From positions 186,001-250,000 of the forward strand of contig CALYLX010000067.1 in the NCBI GenBank assembly GCA_944990035.1: a DNA stretch of 64,000 nt, read 5' to 3'. The position numbers and the translations under genes were made by a program. This stretch comes from Clitopilus passeckerianus. Lineage: Eukaryota; Basidiomycota; Agaricomycetes; Agaricales; Entolomataceae. The notes beneath the pieces are model-generated. The model ran no database searches and was not told the origin of the DNA. It saw nothing but the letters and a program-made list of their open reading frames with translations. Position 1 is the stretch's first letter; each line of letters opens with the position of its first letter. Positions 12,521-23,053 of this stretch are shown here, one piece after another.

Positions 12521-13108
12521 CTACTCAGCGGACGGCCTGGCTGCATAGAATCCAAACTGTATCGGTTCGTCGTCTCCAGCGAAAACCCACGTAACCTCCC
12601 TCAATAACTCTCCCCCAATCTTGATCAATAAACTCGACCTCGTTCCACTTTCCTCTCTCTCAACCTCTACAGTCGTTTTAACCCTGCCCGTTGAATCAAC
12701 AACTGAATCCTTCAAAGGCGACGCCATACTCCGATCAGAGCCTTGACCATTCCCTGGAGTAGCCACGACCACCCTCTTTGCTTCTCCATCCAAATACTCC
12801 AGTCCAGCTTTGACCCACTTATCCTTGTCACTGGTGTAACGTAGGATCACCCCAGCTTGATCGTGTGGCTCGGTCGGGACGAAGGAGAGAGTGAGTGATA
12901 GGTTGCCGATGCTGGAGAGAAAGAGAGGTGATAAGAAGAAAGAGGGTTGGTTGGATACGTTGATTGGATTATCTTTCTGAGCTGAGTCGGATGAGTTTGG
13001 TTTGACCCAGAGGTCTGTCCCCGGAGGGGCGAGGAGGGTGAAAGGGCGGCCTGTAAATGTTTGGGTGGTGTTGTGAGGGTCGAGGGCGGCTCCTAGGGCT
13101 CGCGCCAT
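12521..13108 (-). CDS. DUF1349 family protein, copy D, cut short
   Basis: 195 residues from the ATG at 13108 (MARALGAALDPHNTTQ). It aligns with the paralogs through VTWVFAGDDEPIQFGFYAARP. A TAG codon at 12521-12523 then ends the frame. Directly after it, in the same frame, lies KEDLEVIFETFEFMPE and a second stop at 12470-12472. This matches the tail GDLEVVIEGWEVETK of copy B. The gene therefore seems to have suffered a nonsense change removing about 16 residues, including the last conserved beta strand. The codon context does not suggest programmed readthrough. Whether the short protein folds is unknown. Confidence 0.8.
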   Translation of the reverse strand: MARALGAALDPHNTTQTFTGRPFTLLAPPGTDLWVKPNSSDSAQKDNPINVSNQPSFFLSPLFLSSIGNLSLTLSFVPTEPHDQAGVILRYTSDKDKWVKAGLEYLDGEAKRVVVATPGNGQGSDRSMASPLKDSVVDSTGRVKTTVEVEREESGTRSSLLIKIGGELLREVTWVFAGDDEPIQFGFYAARPSAE

Positions 13109-13583
13109 TATAGACCCCACTAGTAATGTACTTTTACTGGATTATCGCCGCGCCAAAGTTGTGCGTTGGCTCGACCTCGGTTGGTTAGTCCGCTTATACG
13201 TACCTCCAGCTTTTAAGGTGTAAGATTGACCGGGATTCGGTCCGATCGGGAGAAATTGATCGTGTGAACCTCTTTCTGCTTCTGGACCACCTTGGTTAGC
13301 CGCAGTTTCGGCAACGAAAACAAAAACTACGACGGGTGGCATGCAGCAGATTATGACCATCTCTCCTGCAGTCTACGGCGAGGCTACAAATAGTCTATAC
13401 AGTTACTCAGCTACCAGCCTCTATCTGCGCGAACAAGACGCTCCATCCTACCGGGACTTGGAGGAGCAATCAGTCAGCTGGTCCCCGTGATACCCAGACT
13501 GGTATTCCTTCGTGATTGGAAACACGGACTCAAGGTAAATATCATGATAATCGTCGAACCTTCCTTTCTTACAACAACTTCCA
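13109..13583. other. Divergent region before the ThDP gene
   Basis: Upstream sequence shared by DUF1349 copy D (minus) and the thiamine-diphosphate enzyme gene (plus). A 72-codon minus-strand frame from 13360 starts with a hydrophobic MVIICCMPPVVVFVFV, but nothing else supports it. A further 5' exon of the plus-strand gene could also lie here. Confidence 0.4.
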
Positions 13584-15798
13584 ATGCTTACAGCTTCCTC
13601 TGTATTCTTGCGTTCTTTGGCAGAGGCAGGCATAACCCATGCTTTCGTCAACTGGGGCTCGGATCATCCTGGACTTCTCGAAGACCTCGCACGGCAGCGA
13701 GCAGAATCAGGGGACGGAACTACGAAACTGGAGATTGTAACTTGTCCAAACGAGTCAGTGGCATTGAACGCTGCGCAGGGATATGCCCAAGTCACAGGGA
13801 GGCCAGCAGCCGTAATTGTGCATGTCGACGTTGGTACTCAGGTACGTGAGCAAATGGTTCTACTCGAACTTTGGGCTGATTTCGACCAACGTAGGCGTTA
13901 GCAGGTGCCATACACAACGTCGATAGAAGCCGCACCCCAGTTATCATCTACGCTGGGGCCTCGCCTTGGAGCTGCTTCGGTGAAACTAAAGGAACTAGGA
14001 ATGAATTCATTCTTTGGCTGCAAGGTATGAACTCGAGAGGTTTCAGGGATTCGTTTCAACTGATGATTTTCTCTGTTGCTAGATGTACCCGACCAGAGCG
14101 CAATTGTTCGACCATACATGCGATATACGGCTCAGATGGAGCATTCTTCTGCTATCCCTCATATCGTCAAGCGTGCTGTTCAAATGTATGTCGTCGACTC
14201 TTCATACCGAGTCCTACTGACCGGGAAACAGTGCTATGAGCAACCCGAAAGGACCAGTTTACCTGTGGGCTCGGCGTGAAGTCATGGAACAAGAACTTTC
14301 CGAAGCTGATTTCAGCGCTTTGTGTACTCCGAGAAACATCAGGGCGATAGAACCAACTGCTCTACCCCATTCTGGTACGTTATCCTCCTCTCCCGTGATA
14401 ATGAGTTCTGACCGGTTATAATGCAGCTGTTGCCCACATCGCCCAGGCTTTGATCACTGCTACATCCCCCCTCGTAATCACGACCTTTGCAGGTCGAAAC
14501 CCCGCCGCAGTCCTCGCACTGGATGCCCTCTGCACCCTTCTCGGCGTGCCAGTCATCAACTCTTGTCCCACCTCGGTCAATATACGCTTCTCCCACCCTT
14601 GCAACTTAGGGAGTACCTATCTCTCCCCAGGCTCCCATACCCCTTTGCTAAAATCTGCCGACGTCATCCTCGTCATTGACTGCAACCTTCCCTGGATTCC
14701 CGTCAACGAAGCACCCCGTAAAGACGCTCGAGTCTTCCTCGTCGATTCTGGTGACCCATTGAAGCTGGACCGCATCCAGTGGACATTTGAGCCTGACTTC
14801 GAGATGGTGTGTAACGCCGATGCAGCAACGGCTCTCAAGCAACTAGTGGATGAATTGAAGAGGTTAGAGCCAGGGTTCGTGTCAGAGGAGCTGAATCGAC
14901 CGTTCATGGCGAAGATGAGGGAGAGGATGGCGCTGAGGAGAAGGGAACATGCGGAGACGGTTACGCTCTTGGACGCGGCTGAACTCCAATACCCGACTCC
15001 CTCACCTTCAACCTCAACTATTACGGTTCCGAACGTCTTCTCCGTGCTTCGTCACGCGATTATTTCCCATGTTCCATCGCGGACCCTCAGTCGAACGCTT
15101 ATTCTGAATGAAGCTGTGACGAACCATCCGGCGGCCTGGAATCATCTTCGGTCAGAGGCACCAGGGACTATGTTGCTCGCTGGAGGGAGCTCGCTTGGGT
15201 GGGCGTTGGGAGCTAGTATTGGAGCACGGATTGGCTCAAAGACGATGGGTGTTGGTGGGGAGGTTGGGAAGGGGTATGAGTTGATTGTTGCTATTGTTGG
15301 AGATGGGACGTTCTTGTTTGGAGTTCCGAGCAGTGCGTATTGGATGGCTAGGAGGTATCAGACGGTAAGGAAAGGAAGCAAATATTCATGATGACGAGCT
15401 GACTTTGGGTTCTTCCAGCCTTTTCTTACGATTGTATTGAACAACGGTGGTTGGACCGTACGTTTCATTTCCGTTTTTGCCAATATAAGGTCTAACTAAT
15501 ACGGTGTTGTTTATAGGCTCCGAAACTCAGCATGCGTGCCGTCCACCCAACCGGCCATGGAACGCACGACAATGGAGACACTCTGACTACTGGCTTTGGT
15601 CCTGACTGTCCTGACTACGCGGGTATCGCGACTGCTGCAAGCAATGGGTGGGCATGGGGAACAAAGGTCGGGGAGTATGATTCGAACAAGCTGAAAGTGG
15701 GGAGGCAGGAACTGGAGGAGGCGATACAGGAAGGAATCAGGAAGGTGATTGAGGAAGGAAGCTGTGCCGTTGTGGATTGCTTACTAGATCGGATATGA
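13584..15798 (+). CDS. Thiamine-diphosphate-dependent enzyme
   Basis: Multi-exon gene for an enzyme of the acetolactate synthase / benzoylformate decarboxylase superfamily (2-oxo acid decarboxylation or carboligation with ThDP). The first exon carries TCPNESVALNAAQGYAQVTG; the Glu in PNES matches the cofactor-activating glutamate. Later exons give ALAGAIHNVDRSRTPVI, VPDQSAIVRPYMRY and NPKGPVYLWARREVMEQE. The ThDP/Mg motif follows as VGDGTFLFG, with LNNGGW in the next exon. The last exon ends in a helical tail and CAVVDCLLDRI. Introns include 13842-13894 and 14025-14082. The start at 13584 fits related fungal proteins beginning with a short leader before SSVFLRSLAEAG. Substrate cannot be told from sequence. 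It lies next to the methyltransferase cluster without clear co-regulation. Confidence 0.8.
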
Positions 15799-16202
15799 TC
15801 GGATATGAGGTTCGTGGTGTGATCCCATGATTTGATGCCAAAACCTTAACATGTCGTATGTCAGATACATACTCAGAATGTTTAAATTAACGGCCTGTGC
15901 AAATCTATGTTTTCGATCTTTCCGTGGACGTGCGGCACATTCGGGAACGTGGTCACAAGACACTCAAGTTAGCCGGAAATCCGAACCTGTGCGATTTATG
16001 TATGCCAGTATCCGACCGCTTATTCTGGGGCATTTACCTGTCCCTTCCTCATGTCGTTCAAGCGAAACACGGAAGATACAATATTCCTGACATCGAGAAT
16101 GAAGCAATTATGCCTCGAGTTATTCCTGGATCTCCGGCAAGTCGGCGGGTCGACTTATAAGCCTGTTCTCCTGAGAGGATAGCTCTACCAAAATCGAGCA
16201 AT

Positions 16203-16951
16203 ATGATCCTAGCTAAAGTACCAGTGACAATACTCTCTACTCTTGCGCTTTACATTTCTTTCACTCCTCCGAATCATGCCAAACAGGATGAACGACTTCC
16301 TGAAAACGTGACCGTTGCGGATAGCATTCTGAATTTTAGTGAACGTTTGCGAAAAGCAGTCCCAGTAAGCATCTTGTAGAGGTTTTGAATCAACTGTGAG
16401 CTCATGCCAACTTGTAGAAAATATACCTGGCAGTTGGCCTTTTCGAGATCGCGACTATCGTACTTCACGAGTTCGATCCTCTTGGTGCGGCTCACACCTC
16501 AGGCTCCTGCGCTGCGAACCTCTCTCTGAACCCTCTCCTGCTTTGGGGCGCAATCCTCATTGTAGCTGGTGGCTTCCTGCGTTATCTCTGTTACCGCACT
16601 TTGAAGAAACTCTTCACCTTCGATTTCACTATCCAGAAAGATCACACTCTGGTCACTTCAGGACCGTACCAACTCGTTCGACACCCCAGCTACACCGCAC
16701 TTCTCATGGTCTACATTGGTATCTTCTGCTACTTCCTTTCCCCCGGTTCATGGCTGCGTGAATGCGGTGGCCTGAACACGGTCGTTGGTTCGGTGTTCTA
16801 CGGAAGTTTTATTACGGTCAGGGCTGCCACGTTTTGGGCATTGCTCAAAAGGATGGCGAAGGAGGACGCGGCGTTGAGGGAGCAGTTTGGGAAGAAGTGG
16901 GATCAATGGGCAGATTCTGTCCCGTACCGACTTATTCCAGGTGTATATTAG
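16203..16951 (+). CDS. ICMT-type methyltransferase, plus-strand copy
   Basis: Two exons (16203-16364 and 16418-16951) encode 231 residues. The protein belongs to the isoprenylcysteine carboxyl methyltransferase / phospholipid methyltransferase family, integral membrane enzymes that methylate using S-adenosylmethionine. The hallmark segment is GPYQLVRHPSYTALLMVYIG, and the tail FGKKWDQWADSVPYRLIPGVY matches the family end. Several hydrophobic helices are visible, starting with an N-terminal one that could be a signal anchor. It is shorter than classical eukaryotic ICMT. It is the most divergent of the intact local copies and the likely parent of the pseudogene at 18241. The natural substrate cannot be inferred; a small prenylated or lipid molecule is possible. 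Confidence 0.85.
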
Positions 16952-17200
16952 AACTCGTTGAATCATAATGGTTTTTTTACACATGTATTGACGAAGAGAG
17001 TAAAGTCGTAACCATTAAGCTAAGCGTAACCGCCAGCCATCCCTATATTAGTAGAATAGGTTGGATTTGTGGTTTTGATTCCTTCGCAAATTTCTTCCTG
17101 TTAACACTCGGCGGGCTAAAGATCAATGATCCAACATAGTAATTCAAAATTACAACGCCCTCGGTATGTACACATGAAAACAAATACAAATTAGGGCCAC

Positions 17201-17954
17201 CTACAGAATACCAGGAAATAGGACATAGGGAACCCTTCGTGCATATTCATCCCATTCTTTCCCGAAGACCTCCCTCAGCTTCCCATCCTCCTTTGGGATA
17301 CGACCGAGGAGACAATACATGATAAGCAGTAGAGTGCAGGCGAAAACCGAGAGCACCGGCCCGCCAATCACATTGCTCAGGATACCTGACACCCTAATCC
17401 AGGAGCTATTGGAACAATGCCAAAGCACGAGGCCAGCATATACAATCGCAGCGCCGGAGTAGCTCGGATGACGTACAATGCTATATGGGCCACTAGTTAC
17501 TAGCTTATGCTTATCCCGAATGGACAGCTCGAAGGTGAAGTGGTTGGCCATTTGCCTGTAGCACACGAATCTGAGTCCGGCTCCGAGGGCGATCAGATTG
17601 ACGCCAATCAAAGAGGTAGCGTGGATTCCTAGATTATGGGGGTTTACAGGCATTCCAGCGGAGAATGGGACAAGTTCATGGAACATGATTGTCGCAACCT
17701 CTGCTATCCCAATGGCCCACCATGCCGCCTAAAGTTTTCGTTAGTTCACTCGCACTAAGAAATGGTGGAGAGCGTACCTTGATGAGCCAAAGGTAAGGGA
17801 CGGTAAAGTTCATAAAGCGTTCTTGCCAGTCGCTAGCTGGCAGCTCCTCTGTTTTCCCTGACTGTGCAGGAGCCGTCCAAGTGACGTGGGTCCCGACACA
17901 GCTCGTCAGGATCAAGGGAATCTTGACCAGGAGGTTGGTGTTTATGTTCATCAT
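17201..17954 (-). CDS. ICMT-type methyltransferase, minus copy 1
   Basis: Two exons (17954-17778 and 17728-17201) encode 234 residues. Hydrophobic N-terminus NTNLLVKIPLILTSCVGTHV, then WTAPAQSGKTEELPASDW, a motif shared by all minus-strand copies here. The second exon holds FTFELSIRDKHKLVTSGPYS with IVRHPSYSG and ends REVFGKEWDEYARRVPYVLF. The RHPSY region and the Glu-Trp tail correspond to the cofactor and substrate region of the family. It should sit in an internal membrane. It is closest to the copy at 18991, with the same exon lengths (177 and 528 nt). It converges on the plus-strand copy 249 bases away. Confidence 0.87.
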
Positions 17955-18240
17955 GTCGAGGAAGCAACTAAAAAGAAGCCTTCTCCCAAGCCAATTTATA
18001 GGAGTATCCTGGCTCGGTAAGATCTGTCGGACGCATACTTATTACTGACAAAGTGAGTTTTGACAGCTTAGAAGGGGACCAGGGGACCAGTCCGATTGCC
18101 GGCAATCTCGGCAAAGGATGTTGGACAATGCGGATGAGGAGTAAGTAGTAGGCAACACCGATTGTCGGCCTGCACCGCACTATCGGCCCTTCATTTTAGC
18201 TTTCAAAGAAGACCACATTTGACAGATTCTCTTGTCTGTC

Positions 18241-18925
18241 AGGGCATAATCAGAATGTTCAATCAACGCTCCGTGAAAATCATGTTTCTTTATCTTGACG
18301 TGCACACGCTGTCTCGGAAGCATGGTCACCGGACGTGTTCAAGGTGAACCAGACATCTCAGCTTGTGCGACGTGTTCTGATAATTTATTGTATGAAACTA
18401 CCTATCCTTTCCTCATGTCTTTCAAGCGAAACACGGCAGGATATTTCTGACATCGAAAATGAAGCAACCAGGCCTCGAGTTATTCCTGGATGTCCGGGAA
18501 ATCGGCAGGTAAGGCTGTCATGTTATCAAGGTGATTCCATGAAGTCTGAAAGGGATCGAACAATACGGTTGTGGCCAACGCAATGCTCCTACCTTTGCAC
18601 TTTTTCACAGTTCTGGCAACTGTAGAAATGGTCACAACTATCATGTCTTACGCTTCCAGGTCTCCTACTGCCAAATGCATCTCCCAATCATGCGCGGAAA
18701 ACCTCTCTCCTAGCCCTATTCTTCTCAGAGGCGCGTTATCGATCGTAGAAAGCGGCCTTCCGCGTTATCTCTGCTACAGAGGCTTGATCAAAGTTCGGGT
18801 AGCGACGTTTAGGGCATTGCTCAAGCGGACCCCGACGGGGATGTGGCGTTGAAGAAGTAGTTGGAGAAGTGGGATCAATGGGCCGATGCTGTCCCGTAAC
18901 GGCTCATTTCAGGAGTATACAAGAT
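18241..18925 (+). pseudogene. Decayed ICMT-type methyltransferase copy
   Basis: Remnant of a duplicate of the gene at 16203, with its upstream region. The leader region matches at about 18241-18530. Exon 1 is unrecognisable. Pieces of exon 2 remain: CTTCCGCGTTATCTCTGCTACAG (coding LRYLCYR-like), GGCATTGCTCAAG and AAGTGGGATCAATGGGC, ending with CTCATTTCAGGAGTATAC. The central RHPSY coding region is deleted, the frame is broken, and stops are present. It covers about 700 bases against about 1,090 in the intact gene and its leader. No product is expected. Confidence 0.75.
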
Positions 18926-18990
18926 AAATTTTAGTCTTCATGGTTGGGTTGCTACTCGAGTATGGAAATACAAGATGGGAACACGGTCGA

Positions 18991-19750
18991 CTACAAAATA
19001 CCAGGGAGGAGGACATAGGGAACATTTCTCGCATACTCATCCCACTCTTTCCCGAAAACCTCCCTCAGTTTCTCGTCTTCTTTGGGGATACGACTCAGTA
19101 AACAATATATAATAAGCAACAGCGTTGACGCAAAGCCCATCAGGACGGTTCTGCCGAGCACGTTTTGCAGGATACCTGACTCCCTGACCCAGGACCCACT
19201 GGAGCAATGCCAAAGAACGAGGCCGGCGTACACCATTGCAAAGCCCGAGTAGCTTGGATGGCGCACAATGCTATATGGACCGGTGGTGACGAGCTTGTGC
19301 TTGTCTCGAATGGACAGCTCGAAGGTGAAGTGGCTAGCCATATGCTTGTAGCAGACTAATCTGAGGCCTGCTCCAAGGGCAATCAAGCTGACGCCAAGCA
19401 ACGAGGTAGCATGGACTCCAAGCCTATGGGCGTTGGCAGGGACTATGGAGGAGGATGGGACAAGATTGTGCAGCAAGATTGTTGCAATTTCTGCCGTTCC
19501 GATGGTCCACCATGCCGTCTAAATTGTTCATTAGGAAACTCGCACTAGAAATCAAAGGACTCAAAAATCACACCTTGATGAGCCAAACGTAGGGGACGGC
19601 CACGTTCATAAAACTTTCCTGCCAATCGCTGGCTGGAAGCTCCTCTGTCTTCCCGGATCGCGCAGGAGCTGTCCATGTAACTTGGGTCCCGATACAGCTC
19701 GCCAGGATGAACGGAATCTTGGTAAGAAGGTTGTTGCTAAAGTTCGACAT
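18991..19750 (-). CDS. ICMT-type methyltransferase, minus copy 2
   Basis: Two exons (19750-19574 and 19518-18991) encode 234 residues, closely parallel to the copy at 17201 with identical exon lengths. Recognisable parts are FILASCIGTQVTWTAPARSG, HKLVTTGPYSIVRHPSYSGF and FGKEWDEYARNVPYVLLPGI. The open frame is intact with good splice signals, so it is probably functional, although its convergent partner has decayed. Expected to be an integral membrane SAM-dependent methyltransferase; substrate unknown. Confidence 0.87.
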
Positions 19751-20379
19751 TTAGTGAGCTACCGTTCAACCGTCCCCTTGCACTATTCAATTTATAGGAG
19801 CGTGCAGGCCCAAAATATATGTCGGAGGTACATATTCTACTGCCCAGAGTTCACATTTTGACAGACGGATTGGTCCAACAAAGACTGGGACCTGACAGGT
19901 CTGATAGCCTATTAGGCGTCAGGCGACCCCCTTTGATGGCTGAGGAGCTCGGCAAAGGGGCGATGCAGCAGTGTAGACACATGGCATGGTATACCACATG
20001 GGCCCGACAATCGGCCTAAACATTCCAGCTGTCAAGTTCATATTAAAGAAGCCTCGCTTTTGAAAGAACCTCAATTCGTTCCGTATTGCTGGTACCTTTC
20101 CTAAAAACGCCATTACACGCCCCTTCGATTTCCAGTGTACCAATGTTCGAAGACTCGGCAAAGAGAGTGTTTTCCCAACTTAAGCTCGGGACCGTCCTCA
20201 GTGTCCTGGAGCATCCGGCATTTGCCGCCATCGGATCTAAATTGGGGAAAGATCACCGGGTTCCCGGCGAACTACTACTATACACACACACACACTACCG
20301 GACGGTCTATTCCATACCACTGAAACTGTGCGTCTTCCGCATGTGCTATGTGGCCACTTGGCCTGCATGTGCTCATAGC
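19751..20379. other. Intergenic within methyltransferase cluster
   Basis: Contains the promoter of the copy at 18991 (with CAATTTATAGGAG near 19790) and the downstream region of the copy at 20380. A short CA microsatellite lies near 20283-20297. No gene was recognised. Confidence 0.5.
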
Positions 20380-21135
20380 TTACAAAACACCGGGAAAAAG
20401 TGCGAACGGGACTCCCTTCCTGTACTCCTCCCATTCCTTCCCGAAAACCTCTTTCAACTTCTTATCTTCCTTCTGAACCCTTGCCATCAAGCAATACAAT
20501 ATGGCGAAGAGGAAGGTCGCAAAAGCCGCGAGCAATACCTTCGCCACAATATTATCAAGGATTCCGGATGTCCTCATCCATGATGCATCTGAACCGTGCC
20601 AGAAGATCAGGCCTAAATCTACTAGCGCGGACCCAGCATAACTAGGATGACGGACTACGCTGTATGGTCCCCTTGTAATGAGCCTGTGCTTGCTCCGGAT
20701 CGACAACTCGAACGTGAACTGCTCTGCCAGAACTCTGTAGCAGATAAACCTAAGTCCGGCTCCGAGAAGCATCAGAACGAGGCCCAGAATTGAGGTTGAA
20801 TCAATGCCTAGGGTGCGAGCTTGCATAGTGACTGGCTTGAAAGACGGAGCGAGTTCTTGAAGTAGAATCGTAGCAATCTCTGCGAAGCCAATAGTCCACC
20901 ATGTGGCCTGTAATGACTGTCGTCAGATTCCTGAAGTAACATAGAATGAGTATCATACCCTGATAGTCCAAACGTAAGATCCAGCAGCGTTCAGGAAGCG
21001 CTCGGCCAGATCGCTAGGCGGGAGCTGCTCCGTCTTTCCGGACTGAGCGGGAGGCGCCCAGCAGATGTGCGTGCAGATACAACCTATGAGGATGCAAGGG
21101 ATTTTCGCCAGAAGAGCGTAGTTTATGGTAGTCAT
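20380..21135 (-). CDS. ICMT-type methyltransferase, minus copy 3
   Basis: Two exons (21135-20959 and 20907-20380), with the same exon lengths as copies 1 and 2; 234 residues. Start MTTINYALLAKIPCILIGC; second exon with CYRVLAEQFTFELSIRSKHR, TRGPYSVVRHPSYAGSALV and end FGKEWEEYRKGVPFALFPGV. The wording LAEQFTFELSIRSKHRLI groups it with the next copy (LAEHFTFELSVRSKHRLI) rather than with copies 1 and 2. This suggests a separate tandem duplication. All key family motifs are present. Confidence 0.87.
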
Positions 21136-21713
21136 GTTGGGGGTGCCGCCTAAGCCTCAGCTCGCTGTCCTAGACTTCTTCAAGCTTTATAAATAGGACG
21201 AAGAGGCCGGATCTGCCTGCGCTTTCATAAATCAGATGTGCGCCCAAGTCGGGGCTTTCCTAAGGAGCAGGCTATCATGCTGATTATCCACAGTGCTCAA
21301 ATGGGGCGCCGAAACCTCCTGTTCGCTTCACGGCACACTCATGAGGTGAGCTTATTCTTGGAGATAGAGCCCACACTGAGTCTGACATCTTGTCCTTTTT
21401 CGGGAACAGTAGAAGGAAAATTCCCCCTACAAATTTGCACCCAACAGGATCCTAAGCGGACCGTCAGGTAAACTGCAGAAAACGACACGAGATGGTGGCA
21501 AGTACCGGCGCCATCAGACCTCAGGCCTCGGATGGAAAATCACCAACTAACCCGGCACCCACGGGCCGGTCTCTTCCAAGTCAAAAAAAGGAAGTAAAGG
21601 TGAGTAACCTTATTCACGCAGTTCACTCGTACAATCGTAAAGTACTGACAGTGCAAGGATTGGCTGACGTTGTTTGTAGCTACTACCTAGCTGCGGTGTA
21701 TCCGTAATGTCGC
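21136..21713. other. Intergenic within methyltransferase cluster
   Basis: Upstream of the copy at 20380 and downstream of the copy at 21714, both on the minus strand. Only short overlapping open frames without recognisable features. Confidence 0.5.
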
Positions 21714-22487
21714 TTACAGGACTCCCGGAAGGAGCGCCGAGGGAACCCTCTTCCTATACTCTTCCCATTCCTTTCCGAAAACCTCCTCTAACTTCTTGTC
21801 CTCCTTTTCAATCCTACCCATTAAACAGTAGAGTATGACTAAAAGGAACATAGCAAAACACCCAAGAAACACCGTCGCTCCGGTATTCTGAAGGATACCG
21901 GATGTCCGAACCCAGGATACATTCGAGCCATGCCAGAGGATTAGCCCTAGATATACCAGCAGGTAGCCGGTATAGCTAGGATGGCGCACGATGCTGTATG
22001 GTCCGTTTTGAATGAGTCGGTGCTTGCTTCGAACCGACAGCTCAAATGTGAAATGCTCGGCCAGGACCTTATAGCAAGTGAATCTGAGTCTGGCCCCAAG
22101 AACGATGAGGACGAGTCCCAGAACCGAGGTCGCATCCATGCCTAGCACGCGGGCGCCGGTTGTGACGGGGGGAGTGAAGGGGAAGGAAGGTGCGAATTCT
22201 TGGAGGAGAATAGTAGCAATCTCCGCGAACCCGATAGTCCACCATGTCGCCTGGATGCCTCGTTACTAAATTATTGCCATAAAGATATGCGGAGAACATA
22301 CTCTGATCAGCCAAACATGAGGAACGGCAGCGTTCAAAAAACGCTCGGCCAAATCGCTTGGTGGTAGTTGCTCGGCCTTTCCGGATTGTGCAGGAGCTGC
22401 CCAGGATACATGGGTACTGACGGAAGCTGCGAGGATGCAAAGTATTTTTGCCAGACGAGCGTAGTTTGCCATAGTCGTGATAGTCAT
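21714..22487 (-). CDS. ICMT-type methyltransferase, minus copy 4
   Basis: Two exons (22487-22302 and 22250-21714) encode about 240 residues. The start is either ATG 22487 (MTITTMANYARLAK) or the in-frame ATG 22472; the open frame before it lacks support. Motifs: WAAPAQSGKAEQLPPSDLAE, NGPYSIVRHPSYTGYLLVYL, FGKEWEEYRKRVPSALLPGV. Sister of the copy at 20380. It is three residues longer in the loop after the first helix of exon 2. Confidence 0.85.
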
Positions 22488-23053
22488 GATAGTCGTGTGG
22501 TGAGCGTTGCTTGAGCCAAAGACCGAGTGATTGTCTTGACCTTTATAGTCCACAACGCCCCTGCCCTTCACAAAGTACCCCAACCAGTTGCGGGAGACCG
22601 GATCGACCACATTGTCTGAAAATTTTGCAGCGTCAAATTCTCAATATTTTAAATATTTAGGAGACCTCGAGGCTCGTTGGATGTATCAAGTGCTCGAGTG
22701 GGGTGCCCACTGCGATCCTGTTCGCTTCCCTTCACCCCACACACGACAAAGGGATCTCGACAAAGAGCCCGATGTAAAGTTGAAGCACGAAGCAGAAAGC
22801 CTAGCAGGAACATCCTCTCAAGAACTGTTCTAACATGCAAACACCTCCTGAGAATTCTGAACCCATGATTTATGTGTCCCGAAGCCTGCGGTGACTTCAT
22901 CCTCAAAGCGAGCTCTCATCTCAAAGCCAGGGTCCAGTTCCGTCGAAGACTAAATGCAAATATCTTATTTTATAACATAGTGCCAAATGGTGGTAGCGAT
23001 CGTCTGGCCGACACGTGGCCCAAGAAATGTCGGCGGAAATAAACGATATTTTC
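22488..23053. other. Intergenic, no gene seen
   Basis: Lies between the start of the last methyltransferase copy and the 3' end of the glycosidase gene. No coding sequence with family resemblance was found. Confidence 0.5.

Larger units (their letters stand above)
15857..19830. repeat. Duplicated convergent methyltransferase pair
   Basis: The block of plus-strand gene (16203), minus-strand gene (17201) and their flanks recurs as decayed plus-strand copy (18241-18925) plus minus-strand gene (18991). Similarity covers the upstream region of the plus copy (CTCAGAATGTTTAAATTAAC against ATCAGAATGTTCAATCAAC; ATGAAGCAA and CCTCGAGTTATTCCTGGA shared). It also covers the promoter of the minus copy, where CAATTTATAGGAG is shared. 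Each pair is convergent. This points to one segmental duplication followed by decay of one member. Confidence 0.75.

Noticed and set aside
13142..13360. 72-codon minus-strand frame with a hydrophobic start, like a small secreted protein
   Set aside because: Composition alone is not enough; it sits in a divergent promoter region and shows no family or repeat support.
20283..20297. CA dinucleotide run
   Set aside because: Simple short microsatellite without context.
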